Source: CAZOZZ01 sp965262425 | GTDB lineage: Bacteria; Acidobacteriota; Terriglobia; 20CM-2-55-15 | Assembly: GCA_965262425.1 (NCBI GenBank) | Contig: OZ253536.1 | Span: 2,852,001-2,916,000, forward strand | Direction of reading: 5' to 3' | Length of the DNA: 64,000 nucleotides | Shown: positions 19,346 through 27,806 of the stretch, piece after piece | Layout: every line of letters starts with the position of its first letter | How positions within the stretch are numbered: the stretch's first letter is position 1 | Translations under genes and position numbers: made by a program | The notes under the pieces: generated by a model | What the model was told of the DNA's origin: nothing | Seen by the model: the letters and a program-made list of their open reading frames with translations, nothing else | Databases searched by the model: none

Positions 19346-19389
19346 GAGCGGGAAACCGGATTCGAACCGGTGACTTCGACCTTGGCAAA
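19346..19389 (-). tRNA. 3' half of tRNA-Gly(GCC), remnant
   Basis: On the minus strand the sequence runs from the anticodon loop (TTGCCAA) through GGTCGAAGTC, a perfect T-arm (ACCGG TTCGAAT CCGGT) and the 3' acceptor strand TTCCCGCTC of tRNA-Gly(GCC). No matching 5' half lies upstream: the sequence changes abruptly inside the anticodon loop. A terminator follows. This is not a functional tRNA. A 3' tRNA half starting in the anticodon loop is what tyrosine-recombinase integration and later decay leaves, so it is a candidate attachment-site remnant. Confidence 0.75.
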
Positions 19390-19652
19390 TTGGATGTCAA
19401 TTGAAAACAAAGAACATCCGCGTCTATGGTGTTCATTCCGAAGCACTAAAACGTTGGGGTTTTCGCTATCTTGATTTGAGATCGTCTTTAACGCGGTAGA
19501 AATGCGGTAGAACTCTTCGTAGTCTTCGCCGGGGACAAACGGCGACCGAGTCAAGTTGAGACTCGGTAAGATGATCGCCTATGCGAGACGGTGGAGGCTC
19601 GTAATCGGGTTGGATCTCCGGTGTCGCCCTCCTCCGTGCTCAGCAGGATGTC

Positions 19653-19823
19653 ATGTCCTGCGAAGCCTGCAACCCTGAAGCCCACGTCCCATTCACCTGG
19701 CTGCTGGATCGGACGCGCGGACAGGATCCGTCTGTCACCGATTACATCTTGAGCGAACCAGCAAAGTGTCCCCGATGCCAGGGACCGGTGTTTGAGGAGA
19801 CGCTGGTGGAGGGTTGGGGATAG
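19653..19823 (+). CDS. Small zinc-ribbon-like protein
   Basis: This is a 56-aa protein with CEAC near the start and CPRC near residue 41, followed by GPVFEETLVEG at the C-terminus. The two CxxC knuckles suggest one zinc ion. I have seen similar tiny proteins in Acidobacteriota but know no function. The next gene on the other strand starts its stop 16 bases away. A second, decayed C-terminal copy sits at 20521 and a third at 17920. Confidence 0.55.
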   Translation: MSCEACNPEAHVPFTWLLDRTRGQDPSVTDYILSEPAKCPRCQGPVFEETLVEGWG

Positions 19824-19838
19824 GTACCCATTGAAGGC

Positions 19839-20450
19839 TCAGAGCCCTTTTGTCATTCGATAGAACTTCAATCCCGGTATAGCCAATCGCTTCGGCCACT
19901 GCGACTCGACGTTCATCCCGCGGCGCTCGTAGAATCGGCGAGCCCCCTCATTCCTAGCTGAAACGTCGAGGGATAGTCGGGTCGATCCGCTTGCGCGAGC
20001 CCGCTCTTCAAAGGAGTCCATCAAGACGGACCCGACGCCATCGCCGCGAAGTTCCTTATCCACAGCGATGGCCTGGAGGTAGAAATCGCCATCGGCGATT
20101 GAATCGGTAATCCGCATGAGTGGAGCAAACAGTATTAGCACGATCCTCATTCGTAGATTGCGCCTTCCAGCAGCCCGCTTCAGAGGTTGGCGCGGGAAAC
20201 GGCGATGCTGTTCCGCGGTGTGCGCCGAGAACATTCCCACGATGGCGTTGTCACGTTCTGCGAAAGTCACAGTCTGGTAGGAGAGGGCGTGGTCGGGCTG
20301 GGCGAACGCCGTGGCGATTATGTGCCCGGCGCGACGACCGAGCATAAAACGAAAGAACCCCTCGGCTGCTTGGTCAAGGTAGCGGGCAAATGCCAGACCT
20401 TCATCGAACGTGGGGTTGGCGACCCTTAAGACTATCGAATGCCTATCCAT
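19839..20450 (-). CDS. GNAT-family N-acetyltransferase
   Basis: This is a 203-aa acetyltransferase using acetyl-CoA. The acceptor-side N-terminus is long; the acetyl-CoA site is LQAIAVDKELRGDGVGSVLM (about 126-145), with the family R/Q-x-x-G-x-G/A variant RGDGVG. The C-terminal pieces SLDVSARNEGARRFYERRGM (about 160-179) are typical motif B. GAAGGACC precedes the ATG. The substrate is not predictable. The gene appears intact and stands alone. Confidence 0.85.
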   Translation of the reverse strand: MDRHSIVLRVANPTFDEGLAFARYLDQAAEGFFRFMLGRRAGHIIATAFAQPDHALSYQTVTFAERDNAIVGMFSAHTAEQHRRFPRQPLKRAAGRRNLRMRIVLILFAPLMRITDSIADGDFYLQAIAVDKELRGDGVGSVLMDSFEERARASGSTRLSLDVSARNEGARRFYERRGMNVESQWPKRLAIPGLKFYRMTKGL

Positions 20451-20520
20451 ATGGTCCTTCTACTCTGATGATAGGAAGCCATCCTATATCAATGCGAGAA
20501 CAGGAAGGATTGGAACTGGG

Positions 20521-20589
20521 CTCTCAGAACCGGCGAAGTGTCGGAAATGCTTTGGAGAGGTTACGGAGAAGACGTTGGTGGAGGGGTAA
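20521..20589 (+). pseudogene. C-terminal fragment of the zinc-ribbon family
   Basis: The plus strand reads LSEPAKCRKCFGEVTEKTLV followed by EG and TAA, closely parallel to LSEPAKCPRCQGPVFEETLV of the gene at 19653. The first CxxC and the start are missing. It lies just left of the IS field. Confidence 0.6.
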
Positions 20590-20763
20590 CCACGAAACAT
20601 CGGAATGAGTATCGCGGCAGAGAGGCACTAGTCCGTGTAGGCGGTTAACCAACAGAGTGGCTGCAGTTCAGACAGTAGAGTGAGCCAGCAACGTTAAGCC
20701 GTCCCACCGGGGTCTGGAAGAATCCCAAAACGACAATTTGTGGAAAGATGTAGATTTTTGGGG

Positions 20764-20792
20764 TTGAAGCGTCGGTATCTGTATGTTATAAT
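20764..20792 (+). promoter_or_regulatory. Promoter of the DUF6788 IS genes
   Basis: TTGAAG (20764-20769), a 17-base spacer and TATAAT (20787-20792) form a near-consensus sigma-70 promoter. The ATG follows 11 bases after the -10 box, so the transcript would start almost at the start codon. The same promoter is present in copy 2. Confidence 0.7.
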
Positions 20793-20802
20793 TATATACG
20801 AC

Positions 20803-21186
20803 ATGCAGTCTAAGAGCAAACTGGCGCGATTGAGCCGGTACCGGGCCGCTTTGCGGGAAGCGATCGATGAGTTAGCCGAGTTGATCGAGGTGGGCTATGA
20901 ACGCAAGCCGAAGGTGAAGGGGACCGTGTACGAGTTGGCGCGCAAGTGCGGCAAGGCTGGCTGTGCGTGTACGCGGGGACAGTTGCACCGCTCGATGGTG
21001 TTGAGCTGGAGCGAGGAGGGCCGGACCCGGTTGTTGTCGATTCCTGCTGAGCGAGTGAAGGGGTTGCGAGAGAAGAGTGAACGGTATACCCAGTATCGCG
21101 CGGCCCGGGCCGAGGTCACCCGAGTACAACGGAGGATTCTGAAGCTGCTGGATCAAATCGAGAAGCTGCGGCGGGAGAAACCCTGA
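20803..21186 (+). CDS. DUF6788-family IS accessory protein (copy 1)
   Basis: This 127-aa basic, helical protein is found beside a class of large DDE transposases. It contains YELARKCGKAGCACTRGQLH (about 45-64) with a CxxCxC cluster that may bind zinc or nucleic acid, and a C-terminal coiled-coil-like stretch. It starts at the ATG just after the promoter. The transposase gene begins 14 bases after its stop. It differs from copy 2 by one visible residue (KPK versus KPM). Confidence 0.8.
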   Translation: MQSKSKLARLSRYRAALREAIDELAELIEVGYERKPKVKGTVYELARKCGKAGCACTRGQLHRSMVLSWSEEGRTRLLSIPAERVKGLREKSERYTQYRAARAEVTRVQRRILKLLDQIEKLRREKP

Positions 21187-21199
21187 TGGGGAGTCCGGC

Positions 21200-23180
21200 A
21201 TGACCGTGTTTGAACGCAACGACCGGTTGGTGTGCGACGCGTTCCGGGACGGGGAGTTTGACTCGATCGAGGCGGCCGGAGAGGTCTCCGAGACGGACTT
21301 CTTTCGAGCCATCGCGGGCAAGAAGATTCGCCTCCTCCGCAGAATTTGTGGGCAGTCCAAAGGCCTGTGCGCACATAAGTAATTGAAACAAAGTACCTTA
21401 TTCTTTTGTTCGACGGCGAATATTCCAGTACCCACTTCGGTCGGACGCCTACACCCGGTGCCCGGAGCCCCCGCCGGAGGCCCCGTTCCCCATCGCCCAC
21501 ACCAGCCGACACCGCGGAGCGCAGCCGAGGGTCAAGGCCGGCGCAGCCGCCGAGCTTGCGAGGGAAGCCTTGAGGCTTGGCGAGCACCGTGGTCTCCTCA
21601 AGCGGCGATGGAAGACGGTTTTACCCACAAATTCTGCGGAAGAGCCGAAGATTCTCGAGAAGTTGGCGGGGAGCTACCCGACCCCATTGAAGAAGCACGA
21701 CGTACCGGTGTGGGTCTATATCGCCAGCAATGTGGCGATGCGCTTCCACGGGGTGCATCAGTTTCATGCCTATCCCTATGTCGTGCGCAGCGGGGGGATG
21801 GTCCAGGCCTTCGGCCCCCAGATGGGGCATCGGGCCATCCACCCGGAGACCGGCGATGTGACCTTGGAGTGTGGGGGGTTCAACGACAAGAACAGCTACG
21901 ACCGGCAGACCCCCTGTGATCAGGACTATCTGCGGAAGATGGCGCGCAAGACCGACGCGGATCGCCTCCAGGATTGGTTCAACCGCGACGTGGTGGGCAT
22001 CTTCCGACAGCATCGGGCCTTTGATCGGGAAGGGCTGTTCATCGGGGATGCGACCTATCTGTTCCTACCTGACAACCCGGCCTATGAACACGCCTCCTTG
22101 ATGCTATTCAACGAGCACAACAAGCCGGTCGACGGTCTAAAACTGACCTCCAAACAGAAACTCCGGTGTCAGTGGCGCCGGTGCTACAAACTGGTGACCC
22201 TGATCCACACCAATCGCGCCGGGGACTTCTTCCTATGGGCCGGACTGCGAGTCAGTCAGGGTAAAGATAACGACTTGCCGATACTGTACCGCATGGTCGA
22301 CGAGTTTGTGGCCTATCATGGCACGGGAATCATCAAGCGGTTGATCCTGGACCGGGGGTTTCTCGATGGCCCCTCCATTGGTCGTTGCAAACAGGATTAT
22401 GGGATCGACATCCTGATTCCGGCCCGTCGCAACATGGAGATCACCCGCGACGCGATCGATCTGGCTGACGCCCAACCCGGGACGTTCCAATCTTGGACGC
22501 CTCCTGCACCGCCGGAGAAACCGGCTCCCCTTCATCGGCCCGCCGCGATTCGCAAACGTGAGCAGGCCCGGCAACGCACCTTAGAGAAACGCCCCGTCGA
22601 AAATCCGCCCGATCCGGCCACCACGCGCGTGGGTTCGGAACTGGCCGTGGTCCGGGACCTGGAGTCCTATTCCAACTGTCCGGTCCCGCTCCATGCGGTG
22701 ATCAACCGTGAACGCTATGCCGATGGGCACACCGATCAGTGGGTGCTCTTGGATACCAAACGCATTGCGGATCCCGCCCAAACCCGCACCGAGTATGCGC
22801 GGCGCACCGTGGTTGAAGAGCGCTACCGGCAAACCAAGTGTTTCTCCGGCCTCGCCGAGTTCTCTTCCCGCGCATTCAGTCTCGTGGTCAACCAGGTCGT
22901 CTTTGTCCTGCTCACCTACAGCCTGCTGCAGTGGTATCTGCGGCGCATCGAACGCCGGAACATGAATCGGAAGACTCGCCCCCGCATCCTCGATGTGCTC
23001 CAGCCGACCTTTACCGTCATTCTGATTTACTACCAAAACTACGTCGCCTTCCTCTCTCCGCTCGAGCATCAGGAAATGGTGCTCACACTCAGCGAAACGG
23101 CTCGCAAGAAGATTCTTGCCAAGACCCGCCGGCTCCGTCGCGCCCTGGCAAATCAACTGCAGAATCCTCGGCCTCCATAG
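21200..23180 (+). pseudogene. DDE transposase of the DUF6788-type IS, split by a MITE (copy 1)
   Basis: The gene starts MTVFERNDRLVCDAFRDG and is cut after KK at 21329 by the 317-bp MITE. It resumes at 21647-21654 (duplicated GAAGATTC) with ILEKLAGSYPTPLKKHDV. Apart from the insertion it matches the intact 551-aa copy at 23936 except for one visible residue (YARRTVV versus YALRTVV). The downstream part is open but lacks its own natural start, so this copy is probably dead. Confidence 0.88.
21330..21646 (+). mobile_element. ISL3-type MITE, copy 2 (317 bp)
   Basis: It has the same element and orientation as copy 1, flanked by a perfect 8-bp duplication GAAGATTC (21322-21329 and 21647-21654). 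Comparison with the uninterrupted transposase at 24052-24080 proves the insertion and its exact ends. Confidence 0.95.
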
Positions 23181-23538
23181 CGCACCGGGCCCTCGTCATG
23201 GATTTCTATCGACCCTGTTTGCCGCATCATCCGGCGGTCGTCGCACTCGTGTCGCTTCTCGAGCCACACCCATCCCTTTCACCATCCTGCAACTCCCTGT
23301 TTCCCACGCAAAACTCCTATCGCCCGAAAAACCACACGATATCGATCGGATAGCCTCAAGGAAATCGCCGCAGTGTCTGAATCGCAGACAGAGTGGCTGC
23401 AGTTCAGACAGTAGAGTGAGCCAGCAACGTTAAGCCGTCCCACCGGGGTCTGGAAGAATCCCAAAACGACAATTTGTGGAAAGATGTAGATTTTTGGGGT
23501 TGAAGCGTCGGTATCTGTATGTTATAATTATATACGAC

Positions 23539-23922
23539 ATGCAGTCTAAGAGCAAACTGGCGCGATTGAGCCGGTACCGGGCCGCTTTGCGGGAAGCGAT
23601 CGATGAGTTAGCCGAGTTGATCGAGGTGGGCTATGAACGCAAGCCGATGGTGAAGGGGACCGTGTACGAGTTGGCGCGCAAGTGCGGCAAGGCTGGCTGT
23701 GCGTGTACGCGGGGACAGTTGCACCGCTCGATGGTGTTGAGCTGGAGCGAGGAGGGCCGGACCCGGTTGTTGTCGATTCCTGCTGAGCGAGTGAAGGGGT
23801 TGCGAGAGAAGAGTGAACGGTATACCCAGTATCGCGCGGCCCGGGCCGAGGTCACCCGAGTACAACGGAGGATTCTGAAGCTGCTGGATCAAATCGAGAA
23901 GCTGCGGCGGGAGAAACCCTGA
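23539..23922 (+). CDS. DUF6788-family IS accessory protein (copy 2)
   Basis: This is a 127-aa protein, identical to copy 1 except KPM for KPK near residue 43. It has the same CGKAGCACTRG cluster and C-terminal helix. It sits 14 bases ahead of the intact transposase gene and shares its promoter. Confidence 0.82.
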   Translation: MQSKSKLARLSRYRAALREAIDELAELIEVGYERKPMVKGTVYELARKCGKAGCACTRGQLHRSMVLSWSEEGRTRLLSIPAERVKGLREKSERYTQYRAARAEVTRVQRRILKLLDQIEKLRREKP

Positions 23923-23935
23923 TGGGGAGTCCGGC

Positions 23936-25591
23936 ATGACCGTGTTTGAACGCAACGACCGGTTGGTGTGCGACGCGTTCCGGGACGGGGAGTTTGACTC
24001 GATCGAGGCGGCCGGAGAGGTCTCCGAGACGGACTTCTTTCGAGCCATCGCGGGCAAGAAGATTCTCGAGAAGTTGGCGGGGAGCTACCCGACCCCATTG
24101 AAGAAGCACGACGTACCGGTGTGGGTCTATATCGCCAGCAATGTGGCGATGCGCTTCCACGGGGTGCATCAGTTTCATGCCTATCCCTATGTCGTGCGCA
24201 GCGGGGGGATGGTCCAGGCCTTCGGCCCCCAGATGGGGCATCGGGCCATCCACCCGGAGACCGGCGATGTGACCTTGGAGTGTGGGGGGTTCAACGACAA
24301 GAACAGCTACGACCGGCAGACCCCCTGTGATCAGGACTATCTGCGGAAGATGGCGCGCAAGACCGACGCGGATCGCCTCCAGGATTGGTTCAACCGCGAC
24401 GTGGTGGGCATCTTCCGACAGCATCGGGCCTTTGATCGGGAAGGGCTGTTCATCGGGGATGCGACCTATCTGTTCCTACCTGACAACCCGGCCTATGAAC
24501 ACGCCTCCTTGATGCTATTCAACGAGCACAACAAGCCGGTCGACGGTCTAAAACTGACCTCCAAACAGAAACTCCGGTGTCAGTGGCGCCGGTGCTACAA
24601 ACTGGTGACCCTGATCCACACCAATCGCGCCGGGGACTTCTTCCTATGGGCCGGACTGCGAGTCAGTCAGGGTAAAGATAACGACTTGCCGATACTGTAC
24701 CGCATGGTCGACGAGTTTGTGGCCTATCATGGCACGGGAATCATCAAGCGGTTGATCCTGGACCGGGGGTTTCTCGATGGCCCCTCCATTGGTCGTTGCA
24801 AACAGGATTATGGGATCGACATCCTGATTCCGGCCCGTCGCAACATGGAGATCACCCGCGACGCGATCGATCTGGCTGACGCCCAACCCGGGACGTTCCA
24901 ATCTTGGACGCCTCCTGCACCGCCGGAGAAACCGGCTCCCCTTCATCGGCCCGCCGCGATTCGCAAACGTGAGCAGGCCCGGCAACGCACCTTAGAGAAA
25001 CGCCCCGTCGAAAATCCGCCCGATCCGGCCACCACGCGCGTGGGTTCGGAACTGGCCGTGGTCCGGGACCTGGAGTCCTATTCCAACTGTCCGGTCCCGC
25101 TCCATGCGGTGATCAACCGTGAACGCTATGCCGATGGGCACACCGATCAGTGGGTGCTCTTGGATACCAAACGCATTGCGGATCCCGCCCAAACCCGCAC
25201 CGAGTATGCGCTGCGCACCGTGGTTGAAGAGCGCTACCGGCAAACCAAGTGTTTCTCCGGCCTCGCCGAGTTCTCTTCCCGCGCATTCAGTCTCGTGGTC
25301 AACCAGGTCGTCTTTGTCCTGCTCACCTACAGCCTGCTGCAGTGGTATCTGCGGCGCATCGAACGCCGGAACATGAATCGGAAGACTCGCCCCCGCATCC
25401 TCGATGTGCTCCAGCCGACCTTTACCGTCATTCTGATTTACTACCAAAACTACGTCGCCTTCCTCTCTCCGCTCGAGCATCAGGAAATGGTGCTCACACT
25501 CAGCGAAACGGCTCGCAAGAAGATTCTTGCCAAGACCCGCCGGCTCCGTCGCGCCCTGGCAAATCAACTGCAGAATCCTCGGCCTCCATAG
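23936..25591 (+). CDS. DDE transposase of the DUF6788-type IS (copy 2, intact)
   Basis: This is a 551-aa transposase. Candidate catalytic Asp residues are in LFIGDATYLFL (about 180) and IKRLILDRGFLDG (about 280); a late Glu lies in TVVEERYRQTKCFSG (about 435). The C-terminal AFSLVVNQVVFVLLTYSLLQ is typical of IS4-superfamily DDE enzymes. The ATG lies 14 bases after the DUF6788 stop. The family assignment below superfamily level is uncertain. Confidence 0.85.
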   Translation: MTVFERNDRLVCDAFRDGEFDSIEAAGEVSETDFFRAIAGKKILEKLAGSYPTPLKKHDVPVWVYIASNVAMRFHGVHQFHAYPYVVRSGGMVQAFGPQMGHRAIHPETGDVTLECGGFNDKNSYDRQTPCDQDYLRKMARKTDADRLQDWFNRDVVGIFRQHRAFDREGLFIGDATYLFLPDNPAYEHASLMLFNEHNKPVDGLKLTSKQKLRCQWRRCYKLVTLIHTNRAGDFFLWAGLRVSQGKDNDLPILYRMVDEFVAYHGTGIIKRLILDRGFLDGPSIGRCKQDYGIDILIPARRNMEITRDAIDLADAQPGTFQSWTPPAPPEKPAPLHRPAAIRKREQARQRTLEKRPVENPPDPATTRVGSELAVVRDLESYSNCPVPLHAVINRERYADGHTDQWVLLDTKRIADPAQTRTEYALRTVVEERYRQTKCFSGLAEFSSRAFSLVVNQVVFVLLTYSLLQWYLRRIERRNMNRKTRPRILDVLQPTFTVILIYYQNYVAFLSPLEHQEMVLTLSETARKKILAKTRRLRRALANQLQNPRPP

Positions 25592-25815
25592 CGCACCGGG
25601 CCCTCGTCATGGATTTCTATCGACCCTGTTTGCCGCATCATCCGGCGGTCGTCGCACTCGTGTCGCTTCTCGAGCCACACCCATCCCTTTCACCATCCTG
25701 CAACTCCCTGTTTCCCACGCAAAACTCCTATCGCCCGAAAAACCACACGATATCGATCGGATAGCCTCAAGGAAATCGCCGCAGTGTCTGAATCGCAGAC
25801 AGAGTGGTTGTTTGA

Positions 25816-25844
25816 TTGACCCCAACTCCCGTCTTTCGTATCAT
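25816..25844 (+). promoter_or_regulatory. Kinase-module promoter (TTGACC-17-TATCAT)
   Basis: TTGACC at 25816-25821, a 17-base spacer (CCAACTCCCGTCTTTCG) and TATCAT at 25839-25844 lie 41 bases ahead of the kinase ATG. The same promoter is found at 31678 and 36630. The tandem IS pair ends only nine bases upstream of the -35 box. Confidence 0.75.
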
Positions 25845-26433
25845 CTACGGAGTTTTTCACGGATCGCTCCAAGACACCTAAACGATGCAACCTGGCACGC
25901 AGCTTGGCCACTACGAGATCCTCTCTGCCCTCGGCAAGGGCGGCATGGGGGAAGTGTGGCGTGCGACGGATCAGAAGCTGGGGCGTGAAGTCGCCATCAA
26001 GACGCTGCCCGAAGAGTTCGCCAAAGACGAAGAACGCCTTGCCAGGTTTGAACGTGAAGCAAAGCTGCTGGCGTCGTTGAACGATCCTAACATCGCGGCG
26101 ATTTACGGTTTGGAGGAGCACAACGGCACGCGCTTCCTCGTCCTCGAACTTGTTGAAGGTGACACGTTAGCGGAACGGCTCAAACGTGACGCTATCCCCG
26201 TCGAAGAATCCCTCAAACTTGCCCTCCAGATCGCTGAGGCATTAGAAGCCGCCCATGAGAAGGGTGTCATTCATCGTGATCTGAAACCGGCAAATATCAA
26301 GATCACTCCCGACGGCAAGATAAAGGTGTTGGATTTCGGGCTGGCAAAGGCGTTCGCTGGGGATGGGTCGGACGTGAACCTGTCGCAGTCACCCACGCTG
26401 AGCATGGCCGCGACACAGCAGGGAGTCATCCTA

Positions 26434-27584
26434 GTGGTCCCCGTCAAACAGACTGTAACTTATCGAGCTTCTTTCGGGCACGTTGAACTTTTTCAAGAAT
26501 ATCGGAAGCCGTTGCGGTACAAATGAAGGGCTTCGGGTTCTGATTGTGACCCCCGACATATTCCTCCACGGCCTGGATTAGCTCAGGAACCGAATGGAAA
26601 ACCCCGCGCCGAAGCCGTTGTTCGGAAAGATCCCGGAAGAAGCGTTCGACTATGTTCAGCCAGGATGCACTGGTCGGTGTGAAGTGCACATGAAAGCGCG
26701 TGTTGCGCTTCAACCAGTTGACGATTTTCTGATGTTTGTGCGTGGCGTAGTTGTCGCAAATGATATGGATCTGTTTGTCTTTCGGCACGGAACGTTTGAT
26801 CTGATTGAGAAACCGGATCCATTCCTGATGACGATGCTTCGGCATACAGGTCCCGATAATCGAGCCGTCCAGCGTATTGAGCGCGGCGAACATCGTGGTC
26901 GTCCCGTTGCGTTTGTAGTCGTGGGTGAGGGTGCCGCACCGCCCCTTCTTCAGAGGTAACCCGGGTTGCGTGCGGTCCAGGGCCTGCATCTGGCTCTTCT
27001 CATCGCAGGACAAAACAATGGCGTTTTCCGGAGGGTTCAGATACAAACCGACCACATCCTCCAACTTCTCGACAAATTGTTTGTCGTTGGAAAGTTTGAA
27101 GGTGCGTGCCAGATGAGGCTTCAAGCCATGAGCCCGCCAGATTCTCCCTACCGTGGACTCGCTGACGCCGGTTGCCCTGGCCATCAAGGACCGGCTCCAG
27201 TGCGTGGCGTTCGGAGGCTTCCCTTCGACCGTCTTCTTCACGATCCGGGCCCGCTTCCGGCGGCCGATCGAGGGAATCCGTCCACTGCGGGAAGCGTCCT
27301 TTTCGATTCCCCCGAGGCCATCTTCAACGAAACGATCGCGCCAACGTCCGGCCTTTTGACGAGTGATGTCCAACTTGGCAGCGATCTCCTGATTGTCCAG
27401 ACCCCCGGCGGCCAGCAAGACAATTCGAGATCGTTCCGCCAACCGGACCGCCACACTGCGGCTTCGGCTCAGTCGCTCCAGTTCCTTCCGCACAGGAATG
27501 TCCAATTTAATCGTCGGTGCTCTCCTCATATATACTCAGACGTAGGAAAGCTGAATAAGTTACATTAACTGTGACGGACTACAC
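26434..27584 (-). mobile_element. IS630-family insertion sequence, copy 1 (1151 bp)
   Basis: Ends begin GTGGTCCCCGTC on the left and GTGTAGTCCGTC on the right (inverted) and share an inner TGTAACTTAT. The target duplication is TA (26432-26433 and 27585-27586), as expected for IS630. Removal restores GVIL-GTAAYM in the kinase. Confidence 0.93.
26444..27529 (-). CDS. IS630-family transposase (intact)
   Basis: This is a 361-aa enzyme with an N-terminal HTH region (about 20-120, NQEIAAKLDITRQKAGRWRD and a second HTH near GVSESTVGRIW). The DDE core follows: Asp in LSCDEKSQM (about 180), Asp in IICDNYATHKH (about 265) and Glu in NIVERFFRDLSEQ (about 300). It fills nearly the whole element and is open from end to end, so this copy may be active. 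Confidence 0.93.
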   Translation of the reverse strand: MRRAPTIKLDIPVRKELERLSRSRSVAVRLAERSRIVLLAAGGLDNQEIAAKLDITRQKAGRWRDRFVEDGLGGIEKDASRSGRIPSIGRRKRARIVKKTVEGKPPNATHWSRSLMARATGVSESTVGRIWRAHGLKPHLARTFKLSNDKQFVEKLEDVVGLYLNPPENAIVLSCDEKSQMQALDRTQPGLPLKKGRCGTLTHDYKRNGTTTMFAALNTLDGSIIGTCMPKHRHQEWIRFLNQIKRSVPKDKQIHIICDNYATHKHQKIVNWLKRNTRFHVHFTPTSASWLNIVERFFRDLSEQRLRRGVFHSVPELIQAVEEYVGGHNQNPKPFICTATASDILEKVQRARKKLDKLQSV

Positions 27585-27806
27585 TAGGCACTGCCGCCTA
27601 TATGAGTCCTGAACAAGCGAGCGGGAGTACGTCTGACAGACGTGCCGACATCTGGTCGTTCGGCGTGGTCCTGTTCGAGATGTTGACGGGGCAGCAAGTA
27701 TTTCCGGGTGAGACGGTGTCTCACGTCCTCGCCGGTGTACTGGCGAAGGAACCAACGTGGAAAACCCTTCCGCTGAATCTGCACCCGAGAATTCGGCTGC
27801 TCCTAG

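Larger units (their letters stand above)
20661..23387 (+). mobile_element. DUF6788-type insertion sequence, copy 1 (2402 bp plus a nested MITE)
   Basis: Ends are CTGCAGTTCAGACAGTAG (left) and the inverted CTGCGATTCAGACACTGC (right). Each boundary carries the 9-bp sequence ACAGAGTGG, at 20652-20660 on the left and 23388-23396 on the right. The element encodes a DUF6788 protein and a DDE transposase. It is interrupted by MITE copy 2; without it the length is exactly that of copy 2. I could not assign it to a named IS family with certainty. Confidence 0.9.
23397..25798 (+). mobile_element. DUF6788-type insertion sequence, copy 2 (2402 bp)
   Basis: This is an intact copy in direct tandem with copy 1. 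The two are separated only by the 9-bp ACAGAGTGG, and the same 9 bp follows copy 2 at 25799-25807. It inserted into the shared upstream module of a kinase gene: joining the sequences outside the pair recreates a gtaggcgg...tgtttgattgacc order also seen at 52842-52880. Confidence 0.93.

Noticed and set aside
19327..19554. Possible integrase end next to the tRNA-Gly remnant
   Set aside because: The 75-codon frame translates the tRNA half (VEVTGSNPVSR) and shows no recombinase motif.
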